A stretch of 57,500 bases of DNA from Rossellomorea aquimaris (GCF_035590735.1 NZ_CP141595.1:40001-97500), one strand, 5' to 3'. Positions 1-10,541 are shown, counted from the first letter of the stretch. A program made the numbers and translations. Notes: generated by a model from the sequence alone, not told the origin.

Positions 1-1430
<1,430 letters not shown>

Positions 1431-1534
1431 CAAAGAGTCATTTTTTAAATGAACAACAATTGGTCGATATTCGGCTTTCTTGACATCAATTCTTTATCTA
1501 GTTTTGAAGGAACAAACCTTCAATTGAATATTCG

Positions 1535-1651
<117 letters not shown>

Positions 1652-1658
1652 AAATGTG

Positions 1659-1690
1659 AAAAGAGTAGCTCATTGAGTTACTCTTTTTTT
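1659..1690 (+). terminator. Terminator of the rRNA operon
   Basis: Hairpin with arms AAGAGTAGCTCA and TGAGTTACTCTT followed by a run of T, just after the 5S gene. It is the expected end of the rrn transcript. Confidence 0.85.
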
Positions 1691-1817
1691 GTGGTTTGAA
1701 TTTTATGGAAATGATGTTTGGAGAAGGATTGTGGATGAAACACTCCTCTATACAGCTGAGCGGATATTCTCATTCAGCGGGTAATCACTCTGAGTTTTAA
1801 GGTGGTAATCGGTAAAC

Positions 1818-1930
1818 GACGCATAAAACGAAAAAAAAGACGCAATAATGACCGAAAACGACGCATAAAATAAAAAAATGACGCAAAAAAGGTCTAAATT
1901 GACGCATAAAAATAAAAAACGATGCAAATA
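1818..1930. repeat. Phased GACGCA / A-tract short repeat
   Basis: The hexamer GACGCA, usually as GACGCATAAAA, starts at 1818, 1839, 1860, 1880 and 1901, with a degenerate copy GATGCA at 1921. The steps are 21, 21, 20, 21 and 20 bp, close to two helical turns. Runs of A fill the space between. The repeat lies in the long gap between the rRNA operon and csfB (1691-2366). Nothing else convincing is seen in that gap except the csfB promoter. Confidence 0.8.
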
Positions 1931-2312
1931 TCACAAATCAAGACAAAGCTATATCTAAAACAAACGGTGTTAGCACCGATAAAACAGGAAATTGTCCAAA
2001 TTGCTTCACATTTCACACAAAATCAACCTATTTTATACGATTTTTCAAGCTTCATAGCTTTCTATCAGCACATACCGCACATGCCATATGCATTACCCAT
2101 ACCACATATAATGATCAACTTTCCAAATCCCAAAAATGATCAGTACTACCCATTTCAACCAATATCCACTCTTCTTTTAAATGAATTTAGCCCCACTTCT
2201 CCCCCAATATTTTTTTCACAATCTTTTTTATAGAGACATACACAGACAGGGCGATTGTAACATAAGATAAATTACACTTGATTATTCTGTCAGTTTAAAA
2301 GTTTGAAATAAT

Positions 2313-2342
2313 GTATACAATTGGTGGTTTTGAGGCAGAATA
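2313..2342 (+). promoter_or_regulatory. Candidate forespore (sigma-F/G type) promoter of csfB
   Basis: GTATA at 2313-2317 and CAGAATA at 2336-2342, spaced by 18 bp, lie 24 bp before the csfB start. The elements resemble the GNATA / CANNNTA pattern of forespore sigma factors. In B. subtilis csfB is a forespore gene. The match is inexact. Confidence 0.5.
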
Positions 2343-2366
2343 GGTTGTATGGAGGTGGAGAGCCCT

Positions 2367-2567
2367 ATGTTAAAACCGGAACGTAAGGCGGCTTTAGAAG
2401 AGTGTATCGTTTGTCACGTTGATAAGAAGGTTGGAATCCATCTATACACATCGTTTATCTGCACAGAATGTGAGAAAGAAATGGTTCAGACAGAAACAAA
2501 TGATCCTTTGTATAAAACATTCGTTCAACGATTAAAAAAAGTGAATACTCCTCAAATTTATTCATAA
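2367..2567 (+). CDS. csfB: Anti-sigma factor CsfB (Gin)
   Basis: Small zinc-binding protein of 66 residues that, in B. subtilis, inhibits sigma-G (and sigma-E) so that late forespore transcription does not begin too early. Two CxxC pairs are visible, Cys13/Cys16 and Cys32/Cys35, and the GIHLYTSFIC segment and the PxIYS C-terminus are typical of the family. The ATG at 2367 is chosen because GGAGGTGG at 2351-2358 sits at the right distance; an ATG at 2349 overlaps that ribosome site and is unlikely. In B. subtilis xpaC and yaaN follow csfB, but here the next gene is the decarboxylase. Confidence 0.88.
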   Translation: MLKPERKAALEECIVCHVDKKVGIHLYTSFICTECEKEMVQTETNDPLYKTFVQRLKKVNTPQIYS

Positions 2568-2598
2568 CCAGGAAGTACAATTGGTTATGATTTTTTTT
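2563..2598 (+). terminator. Terminator after csfB
   Basis: Stem CATAACCA / TGGTTATG with a 10-nt loop, followed by eight T. It begins within the last codons of csfB. Confidence 0.75.
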
Positions 2599-2697
2599 GA
2601 TTTTAGTAGGTAAAAAGTTTTCCTTGTTCCCTGGAGCATTGAACAGCAGGGGTGTGATACGATATGAGTGGATATTTTTTTTTAGGAGATTTAGAGT

Positions 2698-4113
2698 ATG
2701 AAACGAGATCAAAGGAGAACCCCTCTTATTGAGGCGATAGAGAAGTATCGGTCTGCCAAGCCTATATCTTTTCATGTGCCGGGTCATAAAAACGGTTTAT
2801 TGATGAATGATCAACCATTTTATCAATCTGATGTTACAGAGTTAAGCGGATTGGATGATTTACATGATCCTCATGAGGCGATACGTGAAGCGGAGGACTT
2901 GCTGACGGATGTATATGGGACGATGAAGAGTTATTTTTTAGTGAACGGAAGTACAGTTGGAAATATTGCTGCCATTCTTGCTTCATGCTCACCGGGAGAT
3001 CCCATTTTCGTTCAAAGGAATTGTCATAAGTCGGTATTAAATGGAATCAAGCTTGCTAAGGCTGTTCCTATATTAATAGAAACAGAGTGGAACGACGAAG
3101 GGACCGCCCTTGGTATTCGTCTAGACGCTTTGAAGGAAGCATTGAAGGCATTTCCCGGGGTAAAGGCGTGTGTTCTGACCTATCCGACTTATTATGGGTT
3201 CACTTACAATATCGATAAAATAATCGAGGAATTACATAAACATGATGTGGCGTGTATCGTTGATGAGGCACATGGTGCTCATTTTACATTGGGCAGTCCT
3301 TTTCCGGAGTCTGCAATTAAATGTGGAGCGGATATTGTCATCCATTCGGCTCACAAGATGCTGCCGGCCATGACGATGGGGTCGTATTTACACATCACAA
3401 GCTCCAAGGTGAGTGAGCGTAAGGTGAAAGAGTATTTAACTATGCTACAATCAAGTAGTCCATCGTATCCGATTATGGCATCCCTTGATTATGCTAGGTC
3501 CTATATCGGGACTTTTACGAAAGAAGATAAGGAGCAGAACCTGAAAGAGATTAATAAGTTTGTACAAGCATTGGAGGGGGTTCATCCTCAACTCATTGTA
3601 AAGCGGACGGACGATCCACTAAAGCTTGTCATTAGACTGGAGGGAAGGTCAGGGTATGCTCTTCAACAGTTATTGGAGTCAGAGGGAATTTACCCAGAGC
3701 TTGCTGACCCCGATTATGTATTACTGATCCTTCCGTTACTGAAGAAAGATCGTTCTTTTCCTTATAATGAAGCGATCGGCCGAGTATGTAAGGCTTTAGG
3801 GAATGAACCGATTATAGAAAAGAGAAACAATCATGAACCAAATCGTTCAAATAGCCAAGAGTTTTTTACTACTTTGGCATTAAGCTTTGAGGAGATGGAA
3901 GAGAAAGTGGAAGCACTCATTGCCATTGACGAAGCAGAAGGAGAAATTTCAGCGGGAATGGTTACACCTTATCCTCCGGGAATTCCTCTGTTGATACCAG
4001 GAGAACGAATTACCTCTCACGCCATTGAACGTTTAACAGAGTATGTAAAGAATAAGGCAAACATTCAAGGTCATCACCGCTTAGATGAAAATCGTTTGTT
4101 TGTGTACCGATAA
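2698..4113 (+). CDS. yaaO: PLP-dependent Orn/Lys/Arg decarboxylase family protein (YaaO-like)
   Basis: A 471-residue fold-type I PLP enzyme of the prokaryotic ornithine/lysine/arginine decarboxylase family. The PLP lysine is Lys220 in HSAHKM, preceded by the cofactor-binding DEAH at 189-192; the N-terminal HVPGHKNG (26-33) is a family signature. Length matches B. subtilis YaaO and SpeA-type proteins rather than the longer inducible decarboxylases of enterobacteria. The amino-acid substrate cannot be read from sequence; arginine or lysine decarboxylation feeding polyamine synthesis is plausible. It lies 18 bp before tmk and is probably cotranscribed with it. Confidence 0.88.
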   Translation: MKRDQRRTPLIEAIEKYRSAKPISFHVPGHKNGLLMNDQPFYQSDVTELSGLDDLHDPHEAIREAEDLLTDVYGTMKSYFLVNGSTVGNIAAILASCSPGDPIFVQRNCHKSVLNGIKLAKAVPILIETEWNDEGTALGIRLDALKEALKAFPGVKACVLTYPTYYGFTYNIDKIIEELHKHDVACIVDEAHGAHFTLGSPFPESAIKCGADIVIHSAHKMLPAMTMGSYLHITSSKVSERKVKEYLTMLQSSSPSYPIMASLDYARSYIGTFTKEDKEQNLKEINKFVQALEGVHPQLIVKRTDDPLKLVIRLEGRSGYALQQLLESEGIYPELADPDYVLLILPLLKKDRSFPYNEAIGRVCKALGNEPIIEKRNNHEPNRSNSQEFFTTLALSFEEMEEKVEALIAIDEAEGEISAGMVTPYPPGIPLLIPGERITSHAIERLTEYVKNKANIQGHHRLDENRLFVYR

Positions 4114-4131
4114 GCAAGTGGAGGGAAAGAC

Positions 4132-4764
4132 ATGTCAAAAGGGTTGTTTATTACAGTTGAAGGTCCTGAGGGAGCCGGCAAATCAACGATATTAACGAAA
4201 ATTTTTAACCGATTATTAAAGGAAGGCTTCGATGTCATTCAGACGAGGGAGCCTGGAGGCATTTCGATTGCTGAACAGATTAGAGAAGTAATTTTAAATA
4301 CAGGGAACACGGAAATGGATAAACGGACAGAAGCCCTTTTATATGCTGCAGCGAGACGACAGCATTTGGTGGAAAAAGTGATTCCCGCACTTGAAGAAGG
4401 GAAGATAGTGATTTGTGATCGTTTTATTGATAGTTCCCTTGCTTATCAGGGGAATGCCCGGGGAATCGGTATGCAAGAGGTCATGAATATCAATCAATTT
4501 GCAATTGAGGATAAGATGCCGGATCTAACGTTATATTTTGATATCGATCCCGAAGAAGGGTTAAAGAGAATTGCGAAACATAATGGGAGAGAAGTGAACC
4601 GGTTAGATCTGGAATCGGTTGATTTCCATACGCTCGTTCGAGAAGGGTATCAGAAGTTAATGAAACAATATCCTGATCGTATTCAAGTCATCGATGCCAG
4701 CCAGAGTAAAGAAGCTGTATTTGACGAAGCATATGGTATCGTGACCGATTACTTAAATAAGTAA
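4132..4764 (+). CDS. tmk: Thymidylate kinase
   Basis: Phosphorylates dTMP to dTDP for DNA synthesis. The 210-residue protein has the P-loop GPEGAGKST at 11-19, the TREPGG motif at 38-43 and the DRF motif at 96-98, all diagnostic of TMP kinases. The ATG follows GGAGGGAAAG closely. It sits in the conserved order decarboxylase-tmk-darA-yaaR-holB, but a strong hairpin separates it from darA, so transcription may partly stop after tmk. Confidence 0.97.
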   Translation: MSKGLFITVEGPEGAGKSTILTKIFNRLLKEGFDVIQTREPGGISIAEQIREVILNTGNTEMDKRTEALLYAAARRQHLVEKVIPALEEGKIVICDRFIDSSLAYQGNARGIGMQEVMNINQFAIEDKMPDLTLYFDIDPEEGLKRIAKHNGREVNRLDLESVDFHTLVREGYQKLMKQYPDRIQVIDASQSKEAVFDEAYGIVTDYLNK

Positions 4765-4783
4765 ATTTAGATTAAATAATAAG

Positions 4784-4830
4784 GTGGACTTCTAAGCAAA
4801 AATTGGTGCTAAGAAGTCCGTCTCTTTTTT
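4784..4830 (+). terminator. Terminator after tmk
   Basis: Hairpin with arms GGACTTCTAAGCA and TGCTAAGAAGTCC followed by CTTTTTT, between tmk and darA. Confidence 0.85.
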
Positions 4831-4860
4831 AGATGAAACATGTATGTAGATCCTGTTCAA

Positions 4861-4869
4861 TGATATAAT
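4861..4869 (+). promoter_or_regulatory. Extended -10 promoter before darA
   Basis: TGATATAAT is a perfect extended -10 (TG, one base, TATAAT) 39 bp before the darA start and downstream of the tmk terminator. No good -35 is seen, which is normal for extended -10 promoters. Confidence 0.55.
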
Positions 4870-4905
4870 AGAAGGAAGTAAATGGCTTTAAAACGGAGGA
4901 ATTGA

Positions 4906-5238
<333 letters not shown>

Positions 5239-5253
5239 AGTGAGGTTGAACCT

Positions 5254-5694
5254 ATGAAAATTAACCAGGACCATCGGGTTTCCTTAGATAAAGTAACGAA
5301 AGACCAGAAATCTAATGGAACAGGTCAAGTTAAATTCGGGCAGCTTGTTCATAAGCACGATCAGAAAATGCAGATGGACCAGCTCAGTAAACTGCTCGTC
5401 ACAATAGAAGATGCCGGCAGTCGTTTAGCAAAATCAAGATCATTTAAAGATCTTGCTAAATATAAAACATTGGTCAAAAAATTTGTGCGTGAGGCCGTAG
5501 ATTTCGGGATGGATTTGAAGCAATCCCATACGTGGAATCAGTATGGTGAAGGCAGAAAGCTCAATATAGTAGAAACCATCGATCAACAGCTTGTTGAACT
5601 GACGGAAGATGTATTGGATAAAGAAAAGAAGTCCATTGATATATTAGGGAAAATTGGAGAAATAAAAGGATTGCTTATTAATCTTTATATGTAA
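5254..5694 (+). CDS. yaaR: YaaR family protein (DUF327)
   Basis: A 146-residue, charged and mostly helical protein of the DUF327 family. The pattern GSRLAKSRSFKDLAKYKTLVKKFV in the middle and the repeated acidic-basic C-terminus match YaaR from its place between darA and holB. Function is unknown; no membrane segment or catalytic motif is visible. The ATG follows GTGAGGTTG with normal spacing. Confidence 0.85.
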   Translation: MKINQDHRVSLDKVTKDQKSNGTGQVKFGQLVHKHDQKMQMDQLSKLLVTIEDAGSRLAKSRSFKDLAKYKTLVKKFVREAVDFGMDLKQSHTWNQYGEGRKLNIVETIDQQLVELTEDVLDKEKKSIDILGKIGEIKGLLINLYM

Positions 5695-5711
5695 GAGAGT
5701 GATGTTAAGAC

Positions 5712-6695
5712 ATGTTGATTGAAGAGATACAACCATTTCAGCCCGTCGTCCTTCAGATGCTTCAGAATAGTATTGTGAAGGATCGTGTCGCTCATGCTTA
5801 TTTATTCGAGGGTGAAAAAGGGACACGAAAGAAGGAAATGAGCATCCTGTTTGCGAAGGCTTTGCTATGTGTGAACCGTGTAGATGGAAAGGCATGTGAA
5901 AGCTGCTCCAACTGCAAAAGGATCAATCATGGAAATCACCCGGACCTGCATCTGGTAGAGCCGGACGGTCTTTCAATCAAGAAGGATCAGATTAAAAGTT
6001 TGCAAGAAGAATTTTCGAAAACAGGTGTAGAATCCAAGAAGAAGATTTACATTATTGTTCATGGAGATAAGATGACAGCGAATGCGGCTAATAGCCTACT
6101 TAAGTTTCTTGAAGAGCCGTTAGCTGATACCACAGCGATTCTCATCACAGAAAATATTCATCGCATACTGCCTACTATTCTGTCACGGTGCCAGACGATT
6201 TCCTTTAAGCCGTTACCGAAAGAACAGCTGACAAAACAGTTATTGGAAGAGGGGATCCCACCCCATTTTGCTACGCTCGCAGCCAATTTGACGAACCATT
6301 ATGAGGAAGCTGTAGAAATATGTCAAAATGAGTGGTTTGCACAAGCAAGAATAATAGTGTTAAAATTATATGAAGTCCTCCAGAAAAGTCCCTTCCAAGC
6401 AATGGTCAAAATACAAGAGGATTTTGTACAGCACTTCAAAGAAAAAGATCAAGTCGATCGAGCATTAGATCTTTTACTTCTAATATATAAAGACTTACTT
6501 CATATCCAGTTAGGAAAAGAAGAACAGCTCGTGTACCCGGACCAAAAGGAAAACTGGAAATCAAACGCACTTCAAGTATCTACCAATCGTCTTTCTACTA
6601 ATATGACGGCGATACTTGAAGCAAAACGCAAGTTAAACGCCAATATGAATTCGCAGCTGCTAGTAGAACAGCTTATGCTAAAACTGCAGGGGTGA
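5712..6695 (+). CDS. holB: DNA polymerase III delta-prime subunit
   Basis: A clamp-loader subunit of 327 residues, of the usual length for Bacillus HolB. It has an AAA+ fold with a degenerate P-loop (GEKGTRKK, 34-41, no GKT), a zinc module with Cys53, Cys62, Cys65 and Cys68, the LLKFLEEP segment and the SRC sensor motif (LSRCQ). The degenerate Walker A is expected, because delta-prime is structural rather than an ATPase. It is separated from ricT by only 7 bp. Confidence 0.96.
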   Translation: MLIEEIQPFQPVVLQMLQNSIVKDRVAHAYLFEGEKGTRKKEMSILFAKALLCVNRVDGKACESCSNCKRINHGNHPDLHLVEPDGLSIKKDQIKSLQEEFSKTGVESKKKIYIIVHGDKMTANAANSLLKFLEEPLADTTAILITENIHRILPTILSRCQTISFKPLPKEQLTKQLLEEGIPPHFATLAANLTNHYEEAVEICQNEWFAQARIIVLKLYEVLQKSPFQAMVKIQEDFVQHFKEKDQVDRALDLLLLIYKDLLHIQLGKEEQLVYPDQKENWKSNALQVSTNRLSTNMTAILEAKRKLNANMNSQLLVEQLMLKLQG

Positions 6696-6702
6696 TGGTC
6701 CT

Positions 6703-7530
6703 TTGTACGATGTTGTAGGTGTACGCTTTAAAAAAGCGGGTAAAATCTATTATTTCGATCCGGGTGAATTGGATATTCAAAAAGATTCTTATGTAATCGT
6801 TGAAACCGTTCGCGGGGTCGAATTTGGAAAAGTAGTCGTAGAGAGAAAGCAAGTCGGAGAAAATGATGTAGTGCTTCCATTGAAAAAAGTGATTCGTATC
6901 GCTGATCAAAAAGATCGATTAATCGTAGATGAGAACAAATCATCTGCGACGGAAGCCTACAATGTATGTTGTGATAAAATTAATCAGCACCAATTAGATA
7001 TGAAACTGGTGGATGTAGAGTATACATTTGATCGTAACAAAGTCATATTCTATTTTACGGCTGATGGACGAGTTGATTTCCGAGAGCTAGTAAAAGATCT
7101 AGCTTCCATTTTCCGTACGCGCATAGAACTTCGTCAGATTGGCGTTCGAGACGAAGCGAAAATGCTGGGTGGTATTGGTCCTTGTGGCCGCATGCTATGT
7201 TGTTCTACCTTTTTAGGTGATTTTGAGCCGGTGTCCATCAAGATGGCAAAGGATCAAAATCTATCCCTTAATCCAACGAAGATTTCAGGTTTATGCGGAC
7301 GTTTAATGTGCTGTCTGAAATACGAGAATGACGAGTATGAAGCAGCGAAAGCTGAATTACCTGATATCGGAGAAGTGATTAAGACACCTCATGGAAAAGG
7401 TAAAGTGGTAGGTCTTAATATTCTGGAACGTATTCTTCAAGTGGATATTAAAGAAGAAGAACGGGTTCTGGAATTCACATTAGATGAAATCATGAACGTG
7501 GGTGCCGTATCATTCCAAGCCACAGAGTAA
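6703..7530 (+). CDS. ricT: RicT, PSP1-domain regulator of RNA maturation
   Basis: A 275-residue PSP1-domain protein equivalent to B. subtilis YaaT/RicT. With RicA and RicF it forms the Y-complex that binds Fe-S clusters and assists RNase Y in mRNA processing, influencing competence, biofilm formation and sporulation. Two cysteine-rich motifs stand out, CGRMLCC at 161-167 and CGRLMCC at 198-204. The start is TTG at 6703 behind GGGGTGATGG; the N-terminus [13 protein letters not shown] lines up with the family. Confidence 0.93.
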   Translation: MYDVVGVRFKKAGKIYYFDPGELDIQKDSYVIVETVRGVEFGKVVVERKQVGENDVVLPLKKVIRIADQKDRLIVDENKSSATEAYNVCCDKINQHQLDMKLVDVEYTFDRNKVIFYFTADGRVDFRELVKDLASIFRTRIELRQIGVRDEAKMLGGIGPCGRMLCCSTFLGDFEPVSIKMAKDQNLSLNPTKISGLCGRLMCCLKYENDEYEAAKAELPDIGEVIKTPHGKGKVVGLNILERILQVDIKEEERVLEFTLDEIMNVGAVSFQATE

Positions 7531-7544
7531 CGGGGTGTAGTGTC

Positions 7545-7919
7545 GTGGATAAAAAAGAGTTCTTTGATTCAGTCAGTAACATGGAACAACAAATTGGTCA
7601 TTTATATCATCAATTAGGTGAGCTCAAGCAATGTCTAGCTGAAATGTTGGAAGAGAATAATTCGTTGAAGCTTGAAAATGAGCATTTGCGCCGTAGACTG
7701 GAACAAACAGAGAACTCACCAAAAAAGGTACAAACAAACAGCGATGCGGGTACAACGAGTGAGTCAGACTTAGAAGATAAAACACTGGATATAGGAGAAG
7801 GGTATGACAACCTTGCTCGATTATACCAGGAAGGATTCCATATTTGTAATATACATTTCGGAAGTCCACGGAAGGATGAAGATTGTTTATTCTGCCTCTC
7901 ATTCTTAAATAAGAAATAG
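7545..7919 (+). CDS. yabA: Replication initiation control protein YabA
   Basis: A negative regulator of DNA replication initiation that binds DnaA and the DnaN clamp. The 124 residues show an N-terminal leucine-zipper coiled coil (about 1-58), a polar linker, and a C-terminal zinc module with Cys101, His104, Cys114 and Cys117. The start is GTG at 7545 behind GGGGTGTAG. It ends the darA-yabA gene run, followed by a bidirectional terminator. Confidence 0.95.
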   Translation: MDKKEFFDSVSNMEQQIGHLYHQLGELKQCLAEMLEENNSLKLENEHLRRRLEQTENSPKKVQTNSDAGTTSESDLEDKTLDIGEGYDNLARLYQEGFHICNIHFGSPRKDEDCLFCLSFLNKK

Positions 7920-7966
7920 GAAAGAATAAATATCCCTGTTATCCCTCACTCAATAAAAAGAATACA

Positions 7967-8013
7967 GATTAAAAAGGGCTGATCCATACAAAAAGGATTG
8001 GTCCTTTTTAATC
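7967..8013. terminator. Terminator after yabA
   Basis: Long stem with arms GATTAAAAAGG and CCTTTTTAATC and an inner GATCC/GGAT(T) helix. A-rich and T-rich flanks make it able to work in both directions. A copy of the 121-bp repeat starts directly after it. Confidence 0.8.
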
Positions 8014-8014
8014 G

Positions 8015-8155
8015 AAAAGCGGAGGGGCTTTGCCGAGGGGCGACAAGCATAAGATGAGTCTGGCGGAAAGGCGTATTTTGCCTTTTTGGCAGAATTGGCT
8101 TATGACCTCGAGCCCCTAAGCCCCGGAGCTGGACAAATCCAAAAGCGGAGGGGCT
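8015..8155. repeat. 121-bp palindromic repeat, copy A, plus truncated second copy
   Basis: A full unit runs from AAAAGCGGAGG at 8015 to AGCTGGACA at 8135 (121 bp). It is followed by a 5-nt spacer and then the first 15 bases of a second unit (8141-8155). Arms CTTATG/CATAAG and GGGGC/GCCCC are inverted repeats. The inner stem here is AGTCTGGC/GGCAGAAT and pairs at 6 of 8 positions. The same 121-bp unit recurs at 21948-22449 and 25357-25477. Confidence 0.85.
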
Positions 8156-8218
8156 TCTATCCCCCTATTTAAAAACTTTAGAAACTACATATAATAGAAG
8201 GGAAAATGGAGGAAAGGC

Positions 8219-8974
8219 ATGGTCGAGTTAAAAGAAGATGAACGTTTAGATTATTTATTGGCTGAAAATATGAGGATCATTCAAAGTACATCTGTTTTCT
8301 CCTTTTCAACAGATGCTGTACTATTGGCCCATTTTAGCTATTTACCGATTCACAAAGGGAAAGTGGTTGATCTATGTTCAGGTAACGGCATCATCCCTTT
8401 ATTACTAAGTGCGAGAACCAACGTTGATATTACGGGGGTGGAGATTCAAGAAAGATTATTTGATATGGCACAGAGAAGTGTCGTGTATAATGGTCGCCAA
8501 GATCAAATATCCATGAAGCTGGGGGATGTGAAGGAGATCGATCAGCTCCTTCATCATTCACACTATGATGTCGTAACATGTAATCCTCCATACTTTAATA
8601 CTCCACCCGGTGATAAAAGAAACGTAAACGAACACTATGCGATCGCCCGTCATGAAATCCTTTGTTCCCTTGAGGATACTATTAAAGCTTCAAGCTATCT
8701 CCTGAAGCAAGGAGGAAAGGCTTCCTTCGTCCATCGTCCAGGTCGTTTGATGGACATCCTCTCGTTGATGAGGAAGCATCGTCTCGAGCCGAAAAGATTG
8801 CGCTTTGTATATCCGAAGCCAGGAAGAGAAGCCAACACCATCTTAATAGAAGGAATAAAAGATGGGAAACCCGACCTAAAAATCCTTCCACCCCTTTATG
8901 TGTACGATGAACAGAACAAATACTCAAGGGAAGTATATGATATGCTGTTTGGAAAGAATGAAGATAAGGACTAA
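8219..8974 (+). CDS. yabB: TrmN6-type adenine-N6 tRNA methyltransferase (YabB)
   Basis: A Rossmann-fold SAM-dependent methyltransferase of 251 residues. The SAM-binding motif [13 protein letters not shown] is at 51-63 and the N6-adenine catalytic motif NPPYF at 122-126. The closest family is TrmN6, which modifies A37 of tRNA-Val in E. coli; the exact target here is inferred. The ATG follows GGAGGAAAGG. In B. subtilis a GIY-YIG gene (yazA) separates yabB from rsmI; here only 24 bp separate them. Confidence 0.88.
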   Translation: MVELKEDERLDYLLAENMRIIQSTSVFSFSTDAVLLAHFSYLPIHKGKVVDLCSGNGIIPLLLSARTNVDITGVEIQERLFDMAQRSVVYNGRQDQISMKLGDVKEIDQLLHHSHYDVVTCNPPYFNTPPGDKRNVNEHYAIARHEILCSLEDTIKASSYLLKQGGKASFVHRPGRLMDILSLMRKHRLEPKRLRFVYPKPGREANTILIEGIKDGKPDLKILPPLYVYDEQNKYSREVYDMLFGKNEDKD

Positions 8975-8998
8975 AGAAATGAGGAGGTGAGCTATTCA

Positions 8999-9871
8999 AT
9001 GAACCAGCAGAAAAGCTTCCAAGATAGTGAAAAAGGAAGTTTGTATCTTGTCCCTACACCGATCGGGAATTTAGAGGATATGACGTTTCGTGCAATCCGC
9101 ATGATGAAAGAAGCGGCAGTGATTGCTGCTGAAGATACAAGAAATACTAAAAAATTATGTAACTACTTTGAAATTGATACGCCGATCATCAGCTATCATG
9201 AGCACAATAAAGAAACGAGCGGACAGAAGCTGATTGAACGTATGGAAAGAGGCGAGCTCGTTGCCCTTGTAAGTGATGCAGGAATGCCATCCATTTCGGA
9301 TCCGGGTTACGAACTGGTGAAAGAAGCAATCGATCACGAAATTGCTGTCATTCCATTACCGGGGGCTAATGCGGCTCTTACAGCTTTAATCGCTTCAGGA
9401 TTGGCTCCGCAGCCATTTTATTTCTATGGGTTTTTACATAGAGGGAAGAAAGATAAAAGAGCGGAGCTTGCGACACTTAAAACACTGGAAGACACATTTA
9501 TCCTGTATGAATCACCACACAGATTAAAAGAAACATTAAAAGAATTATATGGGGCTCTGGGAAATAGACAAATCGTCATTTGTCGTGAGCTCACGAAGAA
9601 GTTCGAGGAATTCATCCGTGGATCCCTGGAAGAAGTAATGGAATGGGCAAACGATGGGGAAGTACGAGGTGAATTCTGCTTATTAATTGAAGGAGCGGGT
9701 CCTTTGGAAAAAGAAGAGGAAGAGGCCTGGTGGAGCAACTACTCCCTTCTGGATCATGTGCAGCATTACATGAACGAAAAAAACATGTCCTCCAAAGAAG
9801 CCATCAAACAAGTCTCAAAAGAACGCTCCCTTCCAAAACGGGAAGTTTATCAAGCCTATCATGTTGAATAG
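8999..9871 (+). CDS. rsmI: 16S rRNA (cytidine-1402-2'-O)-methyltransferase RsmI
   Basis: Methylates the ribose of C1402 in the decoding centre of 16S rRNA. The protein belongs to the tetrapyrrole methylase-like SAM fold: LYLVPTPIGNLEDMT near the N-terminus, AAEDTRNTKKL, VSDAGMPSISDPGYELV and the PGANAALTAL loop. Start choice: a GTG at 8987 overlaps the AGGAGG ribosome site (8982-8987), so ATG at 8999 is preferred, giving 290 residues. It follows yabB by 24 bp and ends in a terminator shared with the convergent abrB. Confidence 0.95.
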   Translation: MNQQKSFQDSEKGSLYLVPTPIGNLEDMTFRAIRMMKEAAVIAAEDTRNTKKLCNYFEIDTPIISYHEHNKETSGQKLIERMERGELVALVSDAGMPSISDPGYELVKEAIDHEIAVIPLPGANAALTALIASGLAPQPFYFYGFLHRGKKDKRAELATLKTLEDTFILYESPHRLKETLKELYGALGNRQIVICRELTKKFEEFIRGSLEEVMEWANDGEVRGEFCLLIEGAGPLEKEEEEAWWSNYSLLDHVQHYMNEKNMSSKEAIKQVSKERSLPKREVYQAYHVE

Positions 9872-9904
9872 AAAAGTGCAGAGATGCAAAATCAGTAAAT
9901 AAAA

Positions 9905-9936
9905 AAAGGACTGAGTCTAAATCGACTCGGTCCTTT
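9905..9936. terminator. Bidirectional terminator between rsmI and abrB
   Basis: Stem AAAGGACTGAGTC / GACTCGGTCCTTT with a 6-nt loop, A-run on the left and T-rich on the right. It lies between convergent genes and can serve both. Confidence 0.85.
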
Positions 9937-9953
9937 GATATATTAACAACAAA

Positions 9954-10235
9954 TTATTTTGTTTGTAGTGAATCCTGGATTTCTTTTAGTAATTGATCTG
10001 CACCTTCACGGCTAAGAACCAATTTACCGTTAGCAAGCTTGATGTTATCATCAGAAACTTCACCAGTGATTTGGCAAGTCATGCTTGGCTTATATTTCTT
10101 TAAGATGATTCTTTCATCGTCAACATAGATTTCTAAAGCATCTTTCTCAGCAATACCCAATGTACGACGTAATTCGATAGGGATAACGACACGACCTAAT
10201 TCATCAACTTTTCTTACAATACCTGTAGACTTCAT
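9954..10235 (-). CDS. abrB: Transition-state regulator AbrB
   Basis: A 93-residue DNA-binding repressor of post-exponential genes, including sporulation, competence and antibiotic genes. The N-terminal swapped-hairpin AbrB domain (MKSTGIVRKVDELGRVVIPIELRRTLGI) is nearly identical to the family, and the C-terminal half is the AbrB multimerisation domain. The start follows GGAGGAGAT. It is the only protein gene on the minus strand in this window. Four sequences matching the Spo0A box lie in its upstream region, fitting Spo0A repression of abrB as in B. subtilis. The N-terminus is close to that of SpoVT, coded at 31328. Confidence 0.97.
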   Translation of the reverse strand: MKSTGIVRKVDELGRVVIPIELRRTLGIAEKDALEIYVDDERIILKKYKPSMTCQITGEVSDDNIKLANGKLVLSREGADQLLKEIQDSLQTK

Positions 10236-10287
10236 TTGAAAATCTCCTCCAAATAAATATTATTTATATCTCTCTAGTTCGTCAATA

Positions 10288-10296
10288 TTCGACAAA
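10288..10296 (-). promoter_or_regulatory. Spo0A box near the abrB start
   Basis: TTCGACAAA, the reverse complement of the 0A consensus TTTGTCGAA, 53 bp before the abrB start codon. At this distance it could overlap an abrB promoter or start site. Known biology: phosphorylated Spo0A represses abrB. Confidence 0.65.
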
Positions 10297-10470
10297 TTTC
10301 TTTTGTTGTTTCTATCATACCAACGATTAAGAATATCGTCAATAATTATATCTGTAAATTATTAAGAAAAAATGGATAAAAAAATGTTGTTTTAATAAGG
10401 TTTACGGTTTGTTGTAAAAAATTGTATTACCAATTAAATATTATTGTAATGAAAGTAATAAGTGAGATAA

Positions 10471-10541
10471 ATGTCGAATTATCTTTATGAAATCCATTCA
10501 TTCGACAAAATCAGACAAAAATGATTACTAGTTTCGACAAT
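10471..10541. promoter_or_regulatory. Cluster of three Spo0A-like boxes in the abrB-metS gap
   Basis: TGTCGAA at 10472-10478 on the plus strand, TTCGACAAA at 10501-10509 and TTCGACAA at 10533-10540 on the minus strand. The first is a 7-base core and the others match the 9-base consensus fully or nearly. The 10236-10724 gap is AT-rich and otherwise holds only the metS leader. Confidence 0.5.

Noticed and set aside
1922..2233. 103-codon frame after the GACGCA repeat
   Set aside because: No ribosome site, its start lies in the last repeat copy, the composition is AT-driven, and it resembles no family I know.
7931..7945. 13-bp match to the core of the I-SceI homing site
   Set aside because: A short chance match outside rRNA; no intron or homing endonuclease gene is near.
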